64,000 nt of DNA from Collinsella sp. (GTDB lineage: Bacteria; Actinomycetota; Coriobacteriia; Coriobacteriales; Coriobacteriaceae): assembly GCA_019414565.1 (NCBI GenBank), contig DXLU01000007.1:66552-130551 (forward strand), given 5' to 3'. Below the pieces are notes generated by a model. The model saw only the letters and a list, made by a program, of their open reading frames with translations, made no database searches and was not told the DNA's origin. Shown here piece after piece: positions 9,623-17,331 of the stretch (within the stretch, counting starts at the first letter, position 1; each line of letters begins with the position of its first letter). The position numbers and the translations under genes were made by a program.

Positions 9623-10333
9623 TTAGTTGTTGGACCCGACGGTTGCGGCAGTGTCGGCCGCATCCTCGAGCTGCAAGTTCAATAGCTTCATGCCGTATTC
9701 CGGCACGTTGATATCGATGGGTTGGCCATACAGATCACCAGGGCGCACAAAAGCGAGCACCGTCATAATGCGCGCCATGGCCTCGGGCGATTCGGTGAGC
9801 CCACGCTCAAACCAGCGCTGAATCATGCCGACCTCGGCACTCACGACGTAGGTGACGTAGTAGTCAAAGAACGTGCCCAGCGCCAGGCCCAAAATGCCCG
9901 TCTGTGCACGCGGCACCACAGCCTCACGCGCGGTATCGATGATCCTTTTAATGAAGGCCTGGTCGCCGCCCGGACCCAGCAGCGCACCGATTAAGTCGCG
10001 GTTGGCCGCAAGATAACGCAGCAGTTCAACCGAACCGGGCGCCGGCTCGAGCTCATCGATGTTGCGATAGAGATCAGGCAGCTGGGCTGCGGTGATGAGC
10101 TCAATGCGCTCACGGATCTCGGACAGCAAGCCGTCCTCGATTTGATTGATAAAGTCGGGGATATCGCGGTAGTGCGAATAGAACGTGCGGCGCGTAAGGC
10201 CAGCGCGCTCGGTGAGCGACGCGACATTAATGCGCGAAAGGTCGCCGCTTTCGGCAAGCTCGCTGGCAAGTGCCTGGCGAAGGGCACGCTGCGAGCGAAG
10301 GGACCGGCGATCGCATTTCTCGAGCTGGGACAA
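9623..10333 (-). CDS. TetR/AcrR family transcriptional regulator
   Basis: 236 residues. The N-terminal region has a TetR-type helix-turn-helix (INVASLTERAGLTRRTFYSHY at about 34-54, shown here only in part: RAGLTRRTFYSHY), preceded by a basic leader. The remaining helical domain should bind an effector. It is the first gene of a two-gene unit with the giant activase gene 12 nt downstream. The upstream DNA (10363-10399) has palindromes typical of TetR operators, so autoregulation of both genes is likely. The effector may be a substrate or product of the activase system; that is inference. Confidence 0.85.
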   Translation of the reverse strand: MSQLEKCDRRSLRSQRALRQALASELAESGDLSRINVASLTERAGLTRRTFYSHYRDIPDFINQIEDGLLSEIRERIELITAAQLPDLYRNIDELEPAPGSVELLRYLAANRDLIGALLGPGGDQAFIKRIIDTAREAVVPRAQTGILGLALGTFFDYYVTYVVSAEVGMIQRWFERGLTESPEAMARIMTVLAFVRPGDLYGQPIDINVPEYGMKLLNLQLEDAADTAATVGSNN

Positions 10334-10362
10334 GCGTCCTCCTTGTTACTCAGCCTGTGCGC

Positions 10363-10399
10363 TATTGCACAGTGCGAGTATTATTGCACACCGTGTGCA
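10363..10399. promoter_or_regulatory. Probable TetR operator pair upstream of tetR-activase unit
   Basis: TGCACACcGTGTGCA (10385-10399) is a perfect 7+1+7 palindrome. GCACaGTGC (10367-10375) is a second, shorter one with the same TGCAC half-site, centred 21 nt away. They lie 34-66 nt upstream of the tetR start, in AT-rich DNA. Confidence 0.6.
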
Positions 10400-10430
10400 T
10401 CAACACGTAAAGGCAATATTTAGATTGTGG

Positions 10431-10449
10431 CAAAGGGGCTGTCCCTTTG
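10431..10449. repeat. Short inverted repeat CAAAGGG...CCCTTTG
   Basis: CAAAGGG (10431-10437) and CCCTTTG (10443-10449). The same core recurs in the perfect palindrome at 11139-11169. No T-run; function unclear. Confidence 0.4.
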
Positions 10450-10558
10450 TCCCAGCCTGAAGCGACATTGCCGATTGTCCAAAATGTCATTCGTGGGTAG
10501 AATAGTGTCGACGGCAGCCCAAGTTGTAGCTGGCTGGGCAGCGCCGTTGCTTGTTTTA

Positions 10559-10588
10559 GGGGGTCAACGCCTTAGCGGCGGCGACCCC
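10559..10588 (-). terminator. Hairpin at the 3' end of the small-protein gene
   Basis: GGGGTC (10560-10565) pairs with GACCCC (10583-10588), with an inner GCC/GGC pair. The stem includes the stop codon region. On the minus strand no strong T-run follows, so termination or mRNA stabilisation are both possible. Confidence 0.45.
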
Positions 10589-10697
10589 TTCTGTTACGCT
10601 TCGAGCGTTGCTTGAGTGCCTCGGAAAGTCCGATAAGCGTCGTAAGAAGCGAGACCAATGCGGTCAGGAGCTTCACGAAATCAATCAAATCGGTCAT
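10572..10697 (-). CDS. Hidden small protein: one membrane helix plus arginine-rich tail
   Basis: 41 residues, ATG at 10697 with an ideal GGGAGGTG ribosome site 8 nt upstream (an in-frame ATG at 10703 is too close to it). Residues 4-28 are hydrophobic (LIDFVKLLTALVSLLTTLIG) and the tail, KQRSKRNRRGRRR, is strongly basic. A GC-rich hairpin overlaps the stop codon. The layout (tiny gene, very strong ribosome site, single helix, basic tail, isolated between hairpins) resembles type I toxin or holin-like peptides, but no antisense RNA has been shown. It could also be a small regulatory membrane peptide. Confidence 0.6.
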   Translation of the reverse strand: MTDLIDFVKLLTALVSLLTTLIGLSEALKQRSKRNRRGRRR

Positions 10698-10817
10698 GGG
10701 CATCACCTCCCATCAAATGGAGGGCGCTGCCCGGCACATGGAACTGCCGTCAACAGCAACAATTCTATCAAAGCGCAGTTAGATATGCGAATGTTTGTTC
10801 GCATTTCAGAAGATCGG

Positions 10818-10862
10818 AGCTCGGGTATAGCGAAGGAGCAGTTCCTTTGCCATACCCGAGCT
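10818..10862. repeat. Long hairpin
   Basis: AGCTCGGGTAT (10818-10828) is exactly inverted at 10852-10862; inside, GCgAAGGA pairs with TCCTTtGC, leaving a 5-nt loop. Nearly the whole 45 nt is palindromic. Confidence 0.7.
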
Positions 10863-10886
10863 TGTCGCCGAACTGCCAACTACATT

Positions 10887-11085
10887 TTTCGAGTTATTCG
10901 GCCACGCTATTGGTTTTGTATAAATGCACCGCCGGGATTATCTGAGGGTTTTTGTCCTTATTTGAGCGTATACATGCCCATTTGCGCACTTACGTCACCG
11001 AATCAAACACCATTAGAGGCATGAATGTTCCCGAGAGGGCATCTTTAGCCATTTAACGACCTCCGACAGGCCGAATAACTCGAAA
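10887..11085. repeat. 17-bp inverted repeat enclosing about 165 nt
   Basis: TTTCGAGTTATTCGGCC (10887-10903) and its exact inverse (11069-11085). The AT-richer interior has no convincing gene. This resembles a degraded MITE or a large stem. Confidence 0.55.
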
Positions 11086-11138
11086 TTTGTTGGTAGCGAA
11101 AGTGTGACAGTCCTATACGCCAAAAGCCGGTATCTCCT

Positions 11139-11169
11139 ATGTGACAAAGGGACAGTCCCTTTGTCACAT
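11139..11169 (-). terminator. Perfect 15+1+15 palindrome at the end of the HAD gene
   Basis: ATGTGACAAAGGGAC (11139-11153), one A, then its exact inverse (11155-11169). It begins at the last base of the HAD stop codon. There is essentially no loop, so it would form a hairpin only with a few pairs opened, or a cruciform in DNA. It probably ends HAD transcription, though no T-run follows. Confidence 0.55.
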
Positions 11170-12026
11170 TATTCGATGACGGTGCGGGAGTTTTGCTTGC
11201 GCATGGTGGCGAGCATGTGTTTGGGGACGGCGTGGACCATGCAGTTGCCGATAGTTGCGCTCGCGGCGGCCTTAGCTGCATCGCTAGCGTTTTTGGTCGC
11301 GTAGCTGTGGCGGAAACGCTTGAGCATGGCGATGTCGTTGCCGCCGTCGCCGTAGACCGCGACCTCGTCCTCGGCAATACCGTAGTAGCCCGCTAGCCAG
11401 GCCACGCTCTCGCCCTTGTTGCACGCCACGTCCGTGATCTCGAACATCACCGGATCGAACGGCGCGTTGACCACGCGGTTCGATCGCTCGGCCAAATATG
11501 CCTTAAGGTCACGCTCCAGCTCGGGCGAGGTCACGCGACAATTGATCTTGCATACATCGTGGCGCAAGATGTCGCTAATCGACTGGTCGAAATACTGCTC
11601 CTCGTGATAGCCGCCACGCGCACGCATGCCGCGCATCACAATACGCTTGATGGGGCTGTCCTTTTTAAAGCCCGCCTGATGCATCTCGAACGATCCACTC
11701 GAAAACATGCCATCGGGCGTAGAACAATCAAAACAGATATCCGGAAACTCCTTGAGCAGCTCCTCGGTAACCTGCGGGTCGATGGTCCAGGTCTTGAGCA
11801 CCTCGCCACGACTGTCGCGCACGATGGAGCCGTTAGAGCAGCAGGCATCGAGCGCCAGCCCCGTAAAGCCATGCTCGCCGATCGGCAGCGTCGAGCGTCC
11901 GGTCGCGGGAACCACGTGCAGGCCAACCTCAGTCAGCTCGCGAATGGCACGGCGGATGGTCCCATCCGCCTCATGCAGGGCGTTAAGCAGCGTTCCGTCT
12001 AAGTCACTCGCGAACATCTTGATCAT
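11169..12026 (-). CDS. HAD-superfamily IIB (Cof-type) phosphatase
   Basis: 285 residues from the ATG at 12026, which has a GAAGGAGAGG ribosome site; an upstream in-frame GTG region is basic and unconserved. Motif I is FASDLDGTLL (nucleophile Asp), motif II ATGRS, motif III a Lys in the CNKGE segment, motif IV YGDGGNDIAML. The cap region (about 85-190) is of the C2B type. Such enzymes dephosphorylate sugar phosphates, flavin or PLP intermediates; the substrate cannot be told from sequence. The gene is followed by a perfect palindrome and preceded by a P-II remnant. Confidence 0.85.
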   Translation of the reverse strand: MIKMFASDLDGTLLNALHEADGTIRRAIRELTEVGLHVVPATGRSTLPIGEHGFTGLALDACCSNGSIVRDSRGEVLKTWTIDPQVTEELLKEFPDICFDCSTPDGMFSSGSFEMHQAGFKKDSPIKRIVMRGMRARGGYHEEQYFDQSISDILRHDVCKINCRVTSPELERDLKAYLAERSNRVVNAPFDPVMFEITDVACNKGESVAWLAGYYGIAEDEVAVYGDGGNDIAMLKRFRHSYATKNASDAAKAAASATIGNCMVHAVPKHMLATMRKQNSRTVIE

Positions 12027-12113
12027 GGGCGTGCCTCTCCTTCGTCTGCACGATATTGTAGACGAGAACAGGCGCACCCCAAGAGAGGCACACCCGTCAG
12101 TCGAAAGATTGTC

Positions 12114-12215
12114 CTACACCGCAGAAGGGCCGTGTTCGCCGGTACGGATGCGGATAACTTCCTCGACCGGCTCGACCCAGATCGTGCCATCTCCAACGGC
12201 GCCGCAATCTTGGAA
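12114..12215 (-). pseudogene. C-terminal remnant of a P-II nitrogen regulatory protein
   Basis: In one minus-strand frame, residues read FQDCGAVGDGTIWVEPVEEV (partial), then IRIRTGEHGPSAV and a TAG at 12114-12116. This matches the last third of GlnB-type proteins (GDGKIFV, PVEEVIRIRTGE). Upstream in the same frame the sequence stops resembling P-II, and the first 75 or so residues, including the T-loop, are absent. It lies between a HAD gene and a membrane protein gene. I regard it as a decayed fragment, not a gene. Confidence 0.7.
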
Positions 12216-12286
12216 ACGGCGCGGCAACGGGCGCGAAACGAACGGGAAATACGCAAGCAAGGGAGCCGTGAGCGCGCCCGTCCCGG

Positions 12287-13306
12287 CTAGCGCCGGAACA
12301 GCTCGCGGGCTCGGTCGCGAAGGTCGGTTGCTCGAATGACACCTTCGTAGCGATTGATGCGCAGACGCGGGAAGGCATTAAAGAAGCGAAGGTCGCGGCG
12401 GCTGAGTGACACGCTCGGCACCGGACGGTTCGCGCGCCTGCCGGCACGGAGGCGGGTGAGCGATGGATGGGGCACGCTCGGCGCGGCATCGGCCACGCGG
12501 CGGGCGACAAGCGCCAGGCCATGAGCGCCGTCCGAGATAAACGTCGGCATCGAAGCCTTCTCACGCAGGGCATCGAGCGCTGCGTCGCCCAGCTCAGCCA
12601 GCCACGCGTTAACGGCACGGCTGCGGATATGCGTCTGCGCCACCGAGTCGATCGCCGAATCGGGAATACGTTCGAGCATGGAGTCAGACGCATCGGCAAG
12701 CGACTCATTGATGCGGTCGGCAAGGTCGGCGCGCACACACTCCAGCTGATCGGACAGGCGGCGCCAACTGGCCAAAGAGCATGCCGCGTCGACCATCATC
12801 GCGACCGCGACGATAAAGGCGGACAACCGCACAATCAGCACCGGCAAATGGCCGAGCAAGCCCAACACCGCCGGCTCAACCACGCGGCAAATGCACAACG
12901 CACCCAAGCCAAACGCGCAGGTCCAGTACAGACAGATGCGTCCGTGTAAGTTAAACGGCAGATGCGAGTAATCCCAAAAGCGAGCGCCTGTTGTTTTTTC
13001 CAACAGAAGGCCCACACTGTACTCGATTACGCTGCACACAAGCGCCGCGGCGACAAACTGGCTCGAGGCATCCGGAATTCCGCGCAGCAAAAGCCAGCAG
13101 GCTATGCCACCCACACCATAGATAGGACAACAAGGCCCCAGCAAAAATCCGCTGTTGGCGAAGCGTCCTTGGTTGAGCATGGCGCATACTGTCGACTCCC
13201 ATGCCCAACCGCAAAAACCGTAGAAGGCAAACGAGAGCACCAGCGCCGAGAGCGGACAGGCGGCAAGCGTCGCGCCGCCAAACGCCATATCAATCGCGGT
13301 TTCCAC
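12287..13306 (-). CDS. CmpB-type (PF06541-like) integral membrane protein
   Basis: 339 residues, GTG start at 13306; the ribosome site GGAGAGG lies inside the end of the upstream HD gene, so the two are translationally linked. About five hydrophobic segments fill residues 15-175. The N-terminal segment FYGFCGWAWESTVC and the GFLLGPCCPIYGVGG motif mark the putative ABC-transporter type IV (CmpB) family. The C-terminal half (about 185-339) is cytoplasmic, basic and helical. Transport role is a database label more than a proven function. It forms a two-gene unit with the HD gene (3-nt gap). Confidence 0.75.
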   Translation of the reverse strand: METAIDMAFGGATLAACPLSALVLSFAFYGFCGWAWESTVCAMLNQGRFANSGFLLGPCCPIYGVGGIACWLLLRGIPDASSQFVAAALVCSVIEYSVGLLLEKTTGARFWDYSHLPFNLHGRICLYWTCAFGLGALCICRVVEPAVLGLLGHLPVLIVRLSAFIVAVAMMVDAACSLASWRRLSDQLECVRADLADRINESLADASDSMLERIPDSAIDSVAQTHIRSRAVNAWLAELGDAALDALREKASMPTFISDGAHGLALVARRVADAAPSVPHPSLTRLRAGRRANRPVPSVSLSRRDLRFFNAFPRLRINRYEGVIRATDLRDRARELFRR

Positions 13307-13309
13307 CGT

Positions 13310-13846
13310 CTACCCTCTCCTCTTTTCGCTCGATTCGCCACTCACGCTATCGTCCGTGTCGTCCTTGCGCGGCAGACGGCCGGCGACCGTCTCGCGCAGC
13401 GCACACCATTTATCTGCCAGGCATACAATCCATGCCTCACGACACGTCGGCGGCACCGGCACCAGCGGAAACATATGCCGCACGATAATGTTCCGTTCGC
13501 GCGACGTCAGCTCAAAATCTTCCTCCGCACGCGCCAGGGCAAAAAACGGGTGGCGAAAGCCATGCAGTCGATGACTCGGGTCGGGGTCGTGCCAATCGTA
13601 GAGAAAGTAGTCGTGTAACAGGGCTCCGCGCAGCAGCGAGGCACGGTCGACCGAAATGCCAGCACGGCCCAAGCGCTCGGCAAAGGACAGGCTCGCCCGC
13701 GCTACCGAAGTCACATGTGTATAGACCGTCACATCGCCATGCTGGATAAACTCGTGCGTCAGGTCCAAGCGACCCGCCTGGGCAAGCTGACGGGCGGCAT
13801 CGTCGACCTCGCGCGCGATTTTCTCGGCACGAACGGCATCAGACAT
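13310..13846 (-). CDS. HD-domain protein (putative phosphohydrolase)
   Basis: 178 residues from the ATG at 13846 with AAGGAGG five nt upstream. HD-type metal ligands are visible: HVTSVARASL (first His), GALLHDYFLYDWHD (HD pair), RHMFPL, and LADKWCAL (final Asp). Small HD proteins of this sort in Firmicutes and Actinobacteria act on phosphorylated small molecules or nucleotides; the target is unknown. It is the first gene of a pair with the CmpB-type protein. Confidence 0.8.
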   Translation of the reverse strand: MSDAVRAEKIAREVDDAARQLAQAGRLDLTHEFIQHGDVTVYTHVTSVARASLSFAERLGRAGISVDRASLLRGALLHDYFLYDWHDPDPSHRLHGFRHPFFALARAEEDFELTSRERNIIVRHMFPLVPVPPTCREAWIVCLADKWCALRETVAGRLPRKDDTDDSVSGESSEKRRG

Positions 13847-14074
13847 GCTGCCTCCTTCCAGCGGCTCACGACGGCAAGCCACGGCCTGCACGCAATGAAT
13901 ATAATCACCATCGAATCTACCAGTATGGCATCGGACAAAACGTTTTGCCCCACCAGTTGGCGAATTACCGCGCCGCCGTCACATATCAAACGCCAAAATG
14001 TGCGAGACTGTCTTGTGCAATTGTGCCGGCCGAGGGAGTGCCGGCGCACGATTCGCATGGAGTAACCCACAACG

Positions 14075-15856
14075 ATGCTGCTTACGCAAACGACAACGCC
14101 CGAGGACGTCAAGGCTCTTAATCGCGCCGAGCTCCCGCAGCTCTGCGACGAGATTCGCCACGCCATCCTCGAAAGCTCCGCCGCTGTCGGCGGACACGTT
14201 GCCCCCAACCTGGGCGTCGTTGAGCTCACGGTCGCGCTTCATCGCGTGTTTAACTCCCCCATCGACAAGATTGTCTTTGATGTTTCGCACCAGACCTACG
14301 CCCACAAGGCGCTGACTGGGCGCGCGTACACTTATATCGATCCGGAGCGTTATGGTGAGGCTTCTGGCTTTGCCAATCCTGACGAGTCCGAGCACGACCT
14401 GTTCGCCATGGGTCACACCTCCACGTCGGTGAGCCTGGGCTGCGGCCTAGCGCACGCTCGCGACCTGGCGGGGGATGCGTACAACGTCATCACCATCATT
14501 GGCGACGGCTCGCTTTCGGGCGGCCTGGCGTTTGAGGGCTTTAACAATGCCGCCGAGCTCGACAGCAACTTGATCATCATCGTCAACGATAACGACCAGT
14601 CCATTGCCGAAAACCACGGTGGCCTGTATCGCAATCTGGCCGAGCTGCGCGCCAGCAACGGCACCTGCAAGTGCAACGTTTTCCGCGCGCTGGGGCTCGA
14701 CTATCGCTACCTGGACGCCGGCAACGATGTCCAAGCGTTGGTCGATACGCTGCAGGAGCTGCGCGATATCGATCATCCCATCGTGCTGCACGTCTCCACC
14801 GCCAAGGGCAAGGGCTTTGAGCCAGCCCAGAGCGACCCCGAACGCTGGCATCATGTGGGGCCCTTCGATATGGCAACCGGCCGCAAACTTTGCCCGGGCC
14901 ACCCGAGCGAGCCCGCACCGCGCACCTATGCCGACATTACGGGCGAGGCACTCAACGCCGCTATCGCGAACGACCCGCAGGTTGTCGCCATCACGGCTGC
15001 CACGCCCTATATCATGGGCTTTACGCCCGAGCTTCGCGCCGCGGCAGGCAAGCAGTTTGTCGACGTGGGCATTGCCGAAGAGCACGCCGTCACCTTTGCC
15101 ACCGCGCTCGCCAGCGCCGGCGCCAAGCCAGTCTTTGGCGCGTACGGCACGTTTTTGCAGCGCGCCTACGACGAACTGTGGCACGACCTGTGCCTCAACG
15201 ACGCCCCCGCAACCATCCTGGTGTTTGGCGCTTCGGTCTTTGGCACCACGTCCGAGACGCACCTCTCGTTCTTTGATATTTCCATGCTGAGCGGACTTCC
15301 CAACATGCGCTACCTGGCACCGGTCTGCATGGAAGAATACCTGTCCATGCTGAGCTGGTCGCTCGACCACCGCGAGCATCCCGTGGCGATTCGCGTACCG
15401 GGCATCGGCCTGGTAAGCCGCCTCGATCTGGCACCCGCCGAGGGCGCCGATTACAGCGTCGCGCGCTACAACGTCGTACGTCAGGGCCGCGATGTGGCCG
15501 TGCTTGCGCTTGGCGATTTCTTTGAGCTGGGCGAGCACGTGGCAAACCGTTTGGCTGCCGAGTATGGTATCGAGGCTACGCTCGTCAACCCGCGCTTTGC
15601 AACCGAGCTTGACCGCGAGTTTCTCGACAGCCTTGCCGCCGAGCATCGCGTTGTCGTCACCCTCGAGGACGGCATCTTGGACGGCGGCTGGGGCGAACGC
15701 GTGGCGTGCTATCTGGCATGCACGCCGTTACGTACGCGCACCTTCGGCATCGCCAAGGGCTTCCCCGACCGCTACGACCCCAACGAGCTGCTCGCCCAGA
15801 ACGGCATGACGGTCGAGAACATGGCTGCCGAAGCCGTAAGGCTGCTCAACGAGTAG
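14075..15856 (+). CDS. dxs: 1-deoxy-D-xylulose-5-phosphate synthase family enzyme
   Basis: 593 residues, somewhat shorter than the usual 620-640. It would join pyruvate and glyceraldehyde 3-phosphate with thiamine diphosphate, the first step of the MEP isoprenoid pathway. Seen motifs: VGGHVAPNLGVVEL, DVSHQTYAHKALTGR, GHTSTSVSLGCGLA, the ThDP site GDGSLSGGLAFEG...NDN, and DVGIAEEHAVTFA with the catalytic Glu. The linker between Pyr and ThDP parts is short and several family positions differ from classical DXS (for example DVSHQ for DVGHQ), so a DXS-like paralogue is possible. It stands alone and ends at a strong terminator. Confidence 0.8.
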   Translation: MLLTQTTTPEDVKALNRAELPQLCDEIRHAILESSAAVGGHVAPNLGVVELTVALHRVFNSPIDKIVFDVSHQTYAHKALTGRAYTYIDPERYGEASGFANPDESEHDLFAMGHTSTSVSLGCGLAHARDLAGDAYNVITIIGDGSLSGGLAFEGFNNAAELDSNLIIIVNDNDQSIAENHGGLYRNLAELRASNGTCKCNVFRALGLDYRYLDAGNDVQALVDTLQELRDIDHPIVLHVSTAKGKGFEPAQSDPERWHHVGPFDMATGRKLCPGHPSEPAPRTYADITGEALNAAIANDPQVVAITAATPYIMGFTPELRAAAGKQFVDVGIAEEHAVTFATALASAGAKPVFGAYGTFLQRAYDELWHDLCLNDAPATILVFGASVFGTTSETHLSFFDISMLSGLPNMRYLAPVCMEEYLSMLSWSLDHREHPVAIRVPGIGLVSRLDLAPAEGADYSVARYNVVRQGRDVAVLALGDFFELGEHVANRLAAEYGIEATLVNPRFATELDREFLDSLAAEHRVVVTLEDGILDGGWGERVACYLACTPLRTRTFGIAKGFPDRYDPNELLAQNGMTVENMAAEAVRLLNE

Positions 15857-15897
15857 AAAAACCTCCGCAAGGGAAGCACCCCTGCGGAGGTTTTTGT
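15857..15897 (+). terminator. Rho-independent terminator of dxs
   Basis: AACCTCCGCA (15860-15869) and TGCGGAGGTT (15883-15892) form a perfect 10-bp stem directly after the stop, followed by TTTTTGTTTT. Confidence 0.9.
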
Positions 15898-16037
15898 TTT
15901 CGCGGCGCGAAAACGAATAGCCGTTCATACGCGATCTCCTTACTTATATATGTGTCGCGTTGCCGCCATTATAGCGACCGCCGCGAGCGACCACGCCGTC
16001 CGCGAAACGCCGTCTCAGCAGCAATAACCGACGTTTT

Positions 16038-16082
16038 CCCAGATAAAACCTACCAAAATAGACCTGTCCCTTTTTGGTAGGT
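16038..16082 (+). repeat. Interspersed hairpin repeat R1, copy 1
   Basis: Begins CCCAGATAAAACC; arms ACCTACCAAAA and TTTTGGTAGGT enclose TAGACCTGTCCCT. This copy has A-T where other copies have G-C at one stem position, a compensatory change. It lies between dxs and the amino acid transporter promoter. Confidence 0.85.
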
Positions 16083-16124
16083 AGAATAACCTATAAGACA
16101 AGTATGTTTCTGAGTTATTTCGTG

Positions 16125-16154
16125 TTGACCCATTTGAGCGGGATGGGGTATAAC
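16125..16154 (+). promoter_or_regulatory. Promoter of the amino acid ABC transporter operon
   Basis: TTGACC (16125-16130), 18-nt spacer, TATAAC (16149-16154). The predicted start lies about 38 nt before the substrate-binding protein ATG. Confidence 0.7.
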
Positions 16155-16197
16155 TCTACTCAACCGCTAGGGATTTTATTGAGAAAGGTGTTCTACC

Positions 16198-17193
16198 ATG
16201 AGCAAGAACCTCTCCCAGCAGGTCGTTCTCGACCGCCGCGGCTTCGTTGCCGCCACCTTCGCAACCGTCGCCGGCCTTGGTCTTGCCGGCTGCTCCGACA
16301 CCAGCGCCGAGGCCGACAAGGGTTCCGCCGCCGGCTCCTCCAAGAGCTCCGAGGATACCGAGGCTTCCACCACGCTCGATGCCAAGGCATTCGACAAGCT
16401 CGTCAACGACGGCCCTAAGGCCGATGACGACGCCATCGCCGCCAGCACCTGGGCGACCGCCGTCAAGGACGCCGGCGTCTTTAAGATCGGTGGCGTTCAG
16501 ACCTCCACGCTCTTCTCCCTCCTCAACGAGAAGGACGGTCAGACCCGCGGCTTCGACGCCGGCATCGCACAGCTCCTGTCCAACTACATTCTGGGCGAGA
16601 ACAAGGTCGAGATCACCCAGGTGACCTCGGACACGCGTGAGTCCGTCCTGCAGAACGGCCAGGTCGACGCCGTCTTTGCCACCTACACCATCACTGACGA
16701 TCGCAAGAAGCTCGTCTCCTTTGCCGGTCCCTACTACTACACCCAGCAGGCCATCCTGGTGCTCGCCGACAACGACGACATCAAGAGCGTCGACGACCTG
16801 GCCGACAAGAACGTCGCCGTCCAGTCCGGCTCCAACGGCCCTGCCATCCTGGAGGAGCTCGCTCCCAAGGCCAGCCAGCAGGAGTTCAAGACCGACGAGG
16901 AGGCCCGCCAGGCACTCCAGCAGGGTCGCGTTGACGCCTACGTCATCGACAACAACATGCAGCAGAGCGCCCTGGTCCGCGAGCCCGGTAAGTACAAGAT
17001 TGCCGGCAAGCCCTTCGGCAGCAAGGAGCCCTATGGCATCGGCCTGCCGCTCGATTCCGACGGCGTCGCCTTCGTCAACGACTTCCTTAAGAAGATCGAG
17101 GATGACGGCACCTGGACCGAGCTGTGGCAGATCTGCATCGGCGACCGCACGGGCGACACCAATGTTCCCGAGCTGCCCGAAATCGGCGCCTAG
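16198..17193 (+). CDS. Amino acid ABC transporter substrate-binding lipoprotein
   Basis: 331 residues. The leader has a twin-arginine-like LDRRGFVAAT followed by a hydrophobic stretch and a lipobox LAGC (Cys32), so the mature protein is lipid-anchored outside, possibly exported by Tat. Residues 33-60 are a Ser/Ala/acidic linker. The rest is an SBP family 3 fold: FKIGGVQTSTLFS, GFDAGIAQLL, VTSDTRESVLQNGQVDAVFATYTITDDR (partial motif TYTITDDR), then FAGPYYYTQQ. This is the usual pattern of polar amino acid (Gln/Glu/Asp/Cys) receptors. It heads an operon with two permeases and an ATPase, separated from them by an attenuator-like hairpin. Confidence 0.9.
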   Translation: MSKNLSQQVVLDRRGFVAATFATVAGLGLAGCSDTSAEADKGSAAGSSKSSEDTEASTTLDAKAFDKLVNDGPKADDDAIAASTWATAVKDAGVFKIGGVQTSTLFSLLNEKDGQTRGFDAGIAQLLSNYILGENKVEITQVTSDTRESVLQNGQVDAVFATYTITDDRKKLVSFAGPYYYTQQAILVLADNDDIKSVDDLADKNVAVQSGSNGPAILEELAPKASQQEFKTDEEARQALQQGRVDAYVIDNNMQQSALVREPGKYKIAGKPFGSKEPYGIGLPLDSDGVAFVNDFLKKIEDDGTWTELWQICIGDRTGDTNVPELPEIGA

Positions 17194-17281
17194 GCAACGC
17201 GCCTAGTAACGGCCGCAACGAAACCATACGGAAACGCACGGTGCGCTTTATTGCGCTAAACTGTTTCTTCACTGAGTTGTC

Positions 17282-17312
17282 GGGGCTTCCGTACACACGG
17301 GAGCCCCTTTCC
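17282..17312 (+). terminator. Intra-operon attenuating hairpin
   Basis: GGGGCTtCC (17282-17290) pairs with GGgAGCCCC (17299-17307), then TTTCCTT. It lies between the binding-protein gene and the permease gene, a common place for a partial terminator that keeps binding protein in excess. Confidence 0.7.
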
Positions 17313-17331
17313 TTATCGGCGGGAGGTCCGC

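Larger units (their letters stand above)
10698..11138. other. Gene-free region with two inverted repeats
   Basis: Two structures stand out: a long hairpin at 10818-10862 and a 17-bp inverted repeat enclosing about 165 nt at 10887-11085. Open frames present lack ribosome sites. I see no gene. Confidence 0.5.

Noticed and set aside
4913..9685. 1590-codon open frame on the + strand opposite the activase gene
   Set aside because: It is antisense to a gene with clear family motifs, has no ribosome site or recognisable domain and is rich in His/Arg/Leu/Val as expected from reading GC-rich codons backward.
10334..10571. A divergent gene under TetR control
   Set aside because: No frame with a ribosome site is present on the + strand here; the operator most simply serves tetR itself.
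10608..11024. 138-residue + strand frame
   Set aside because: Opposite the small peptide gene with the ideal ribosome site; itself lacks one and crosses the 10818 hairpin.
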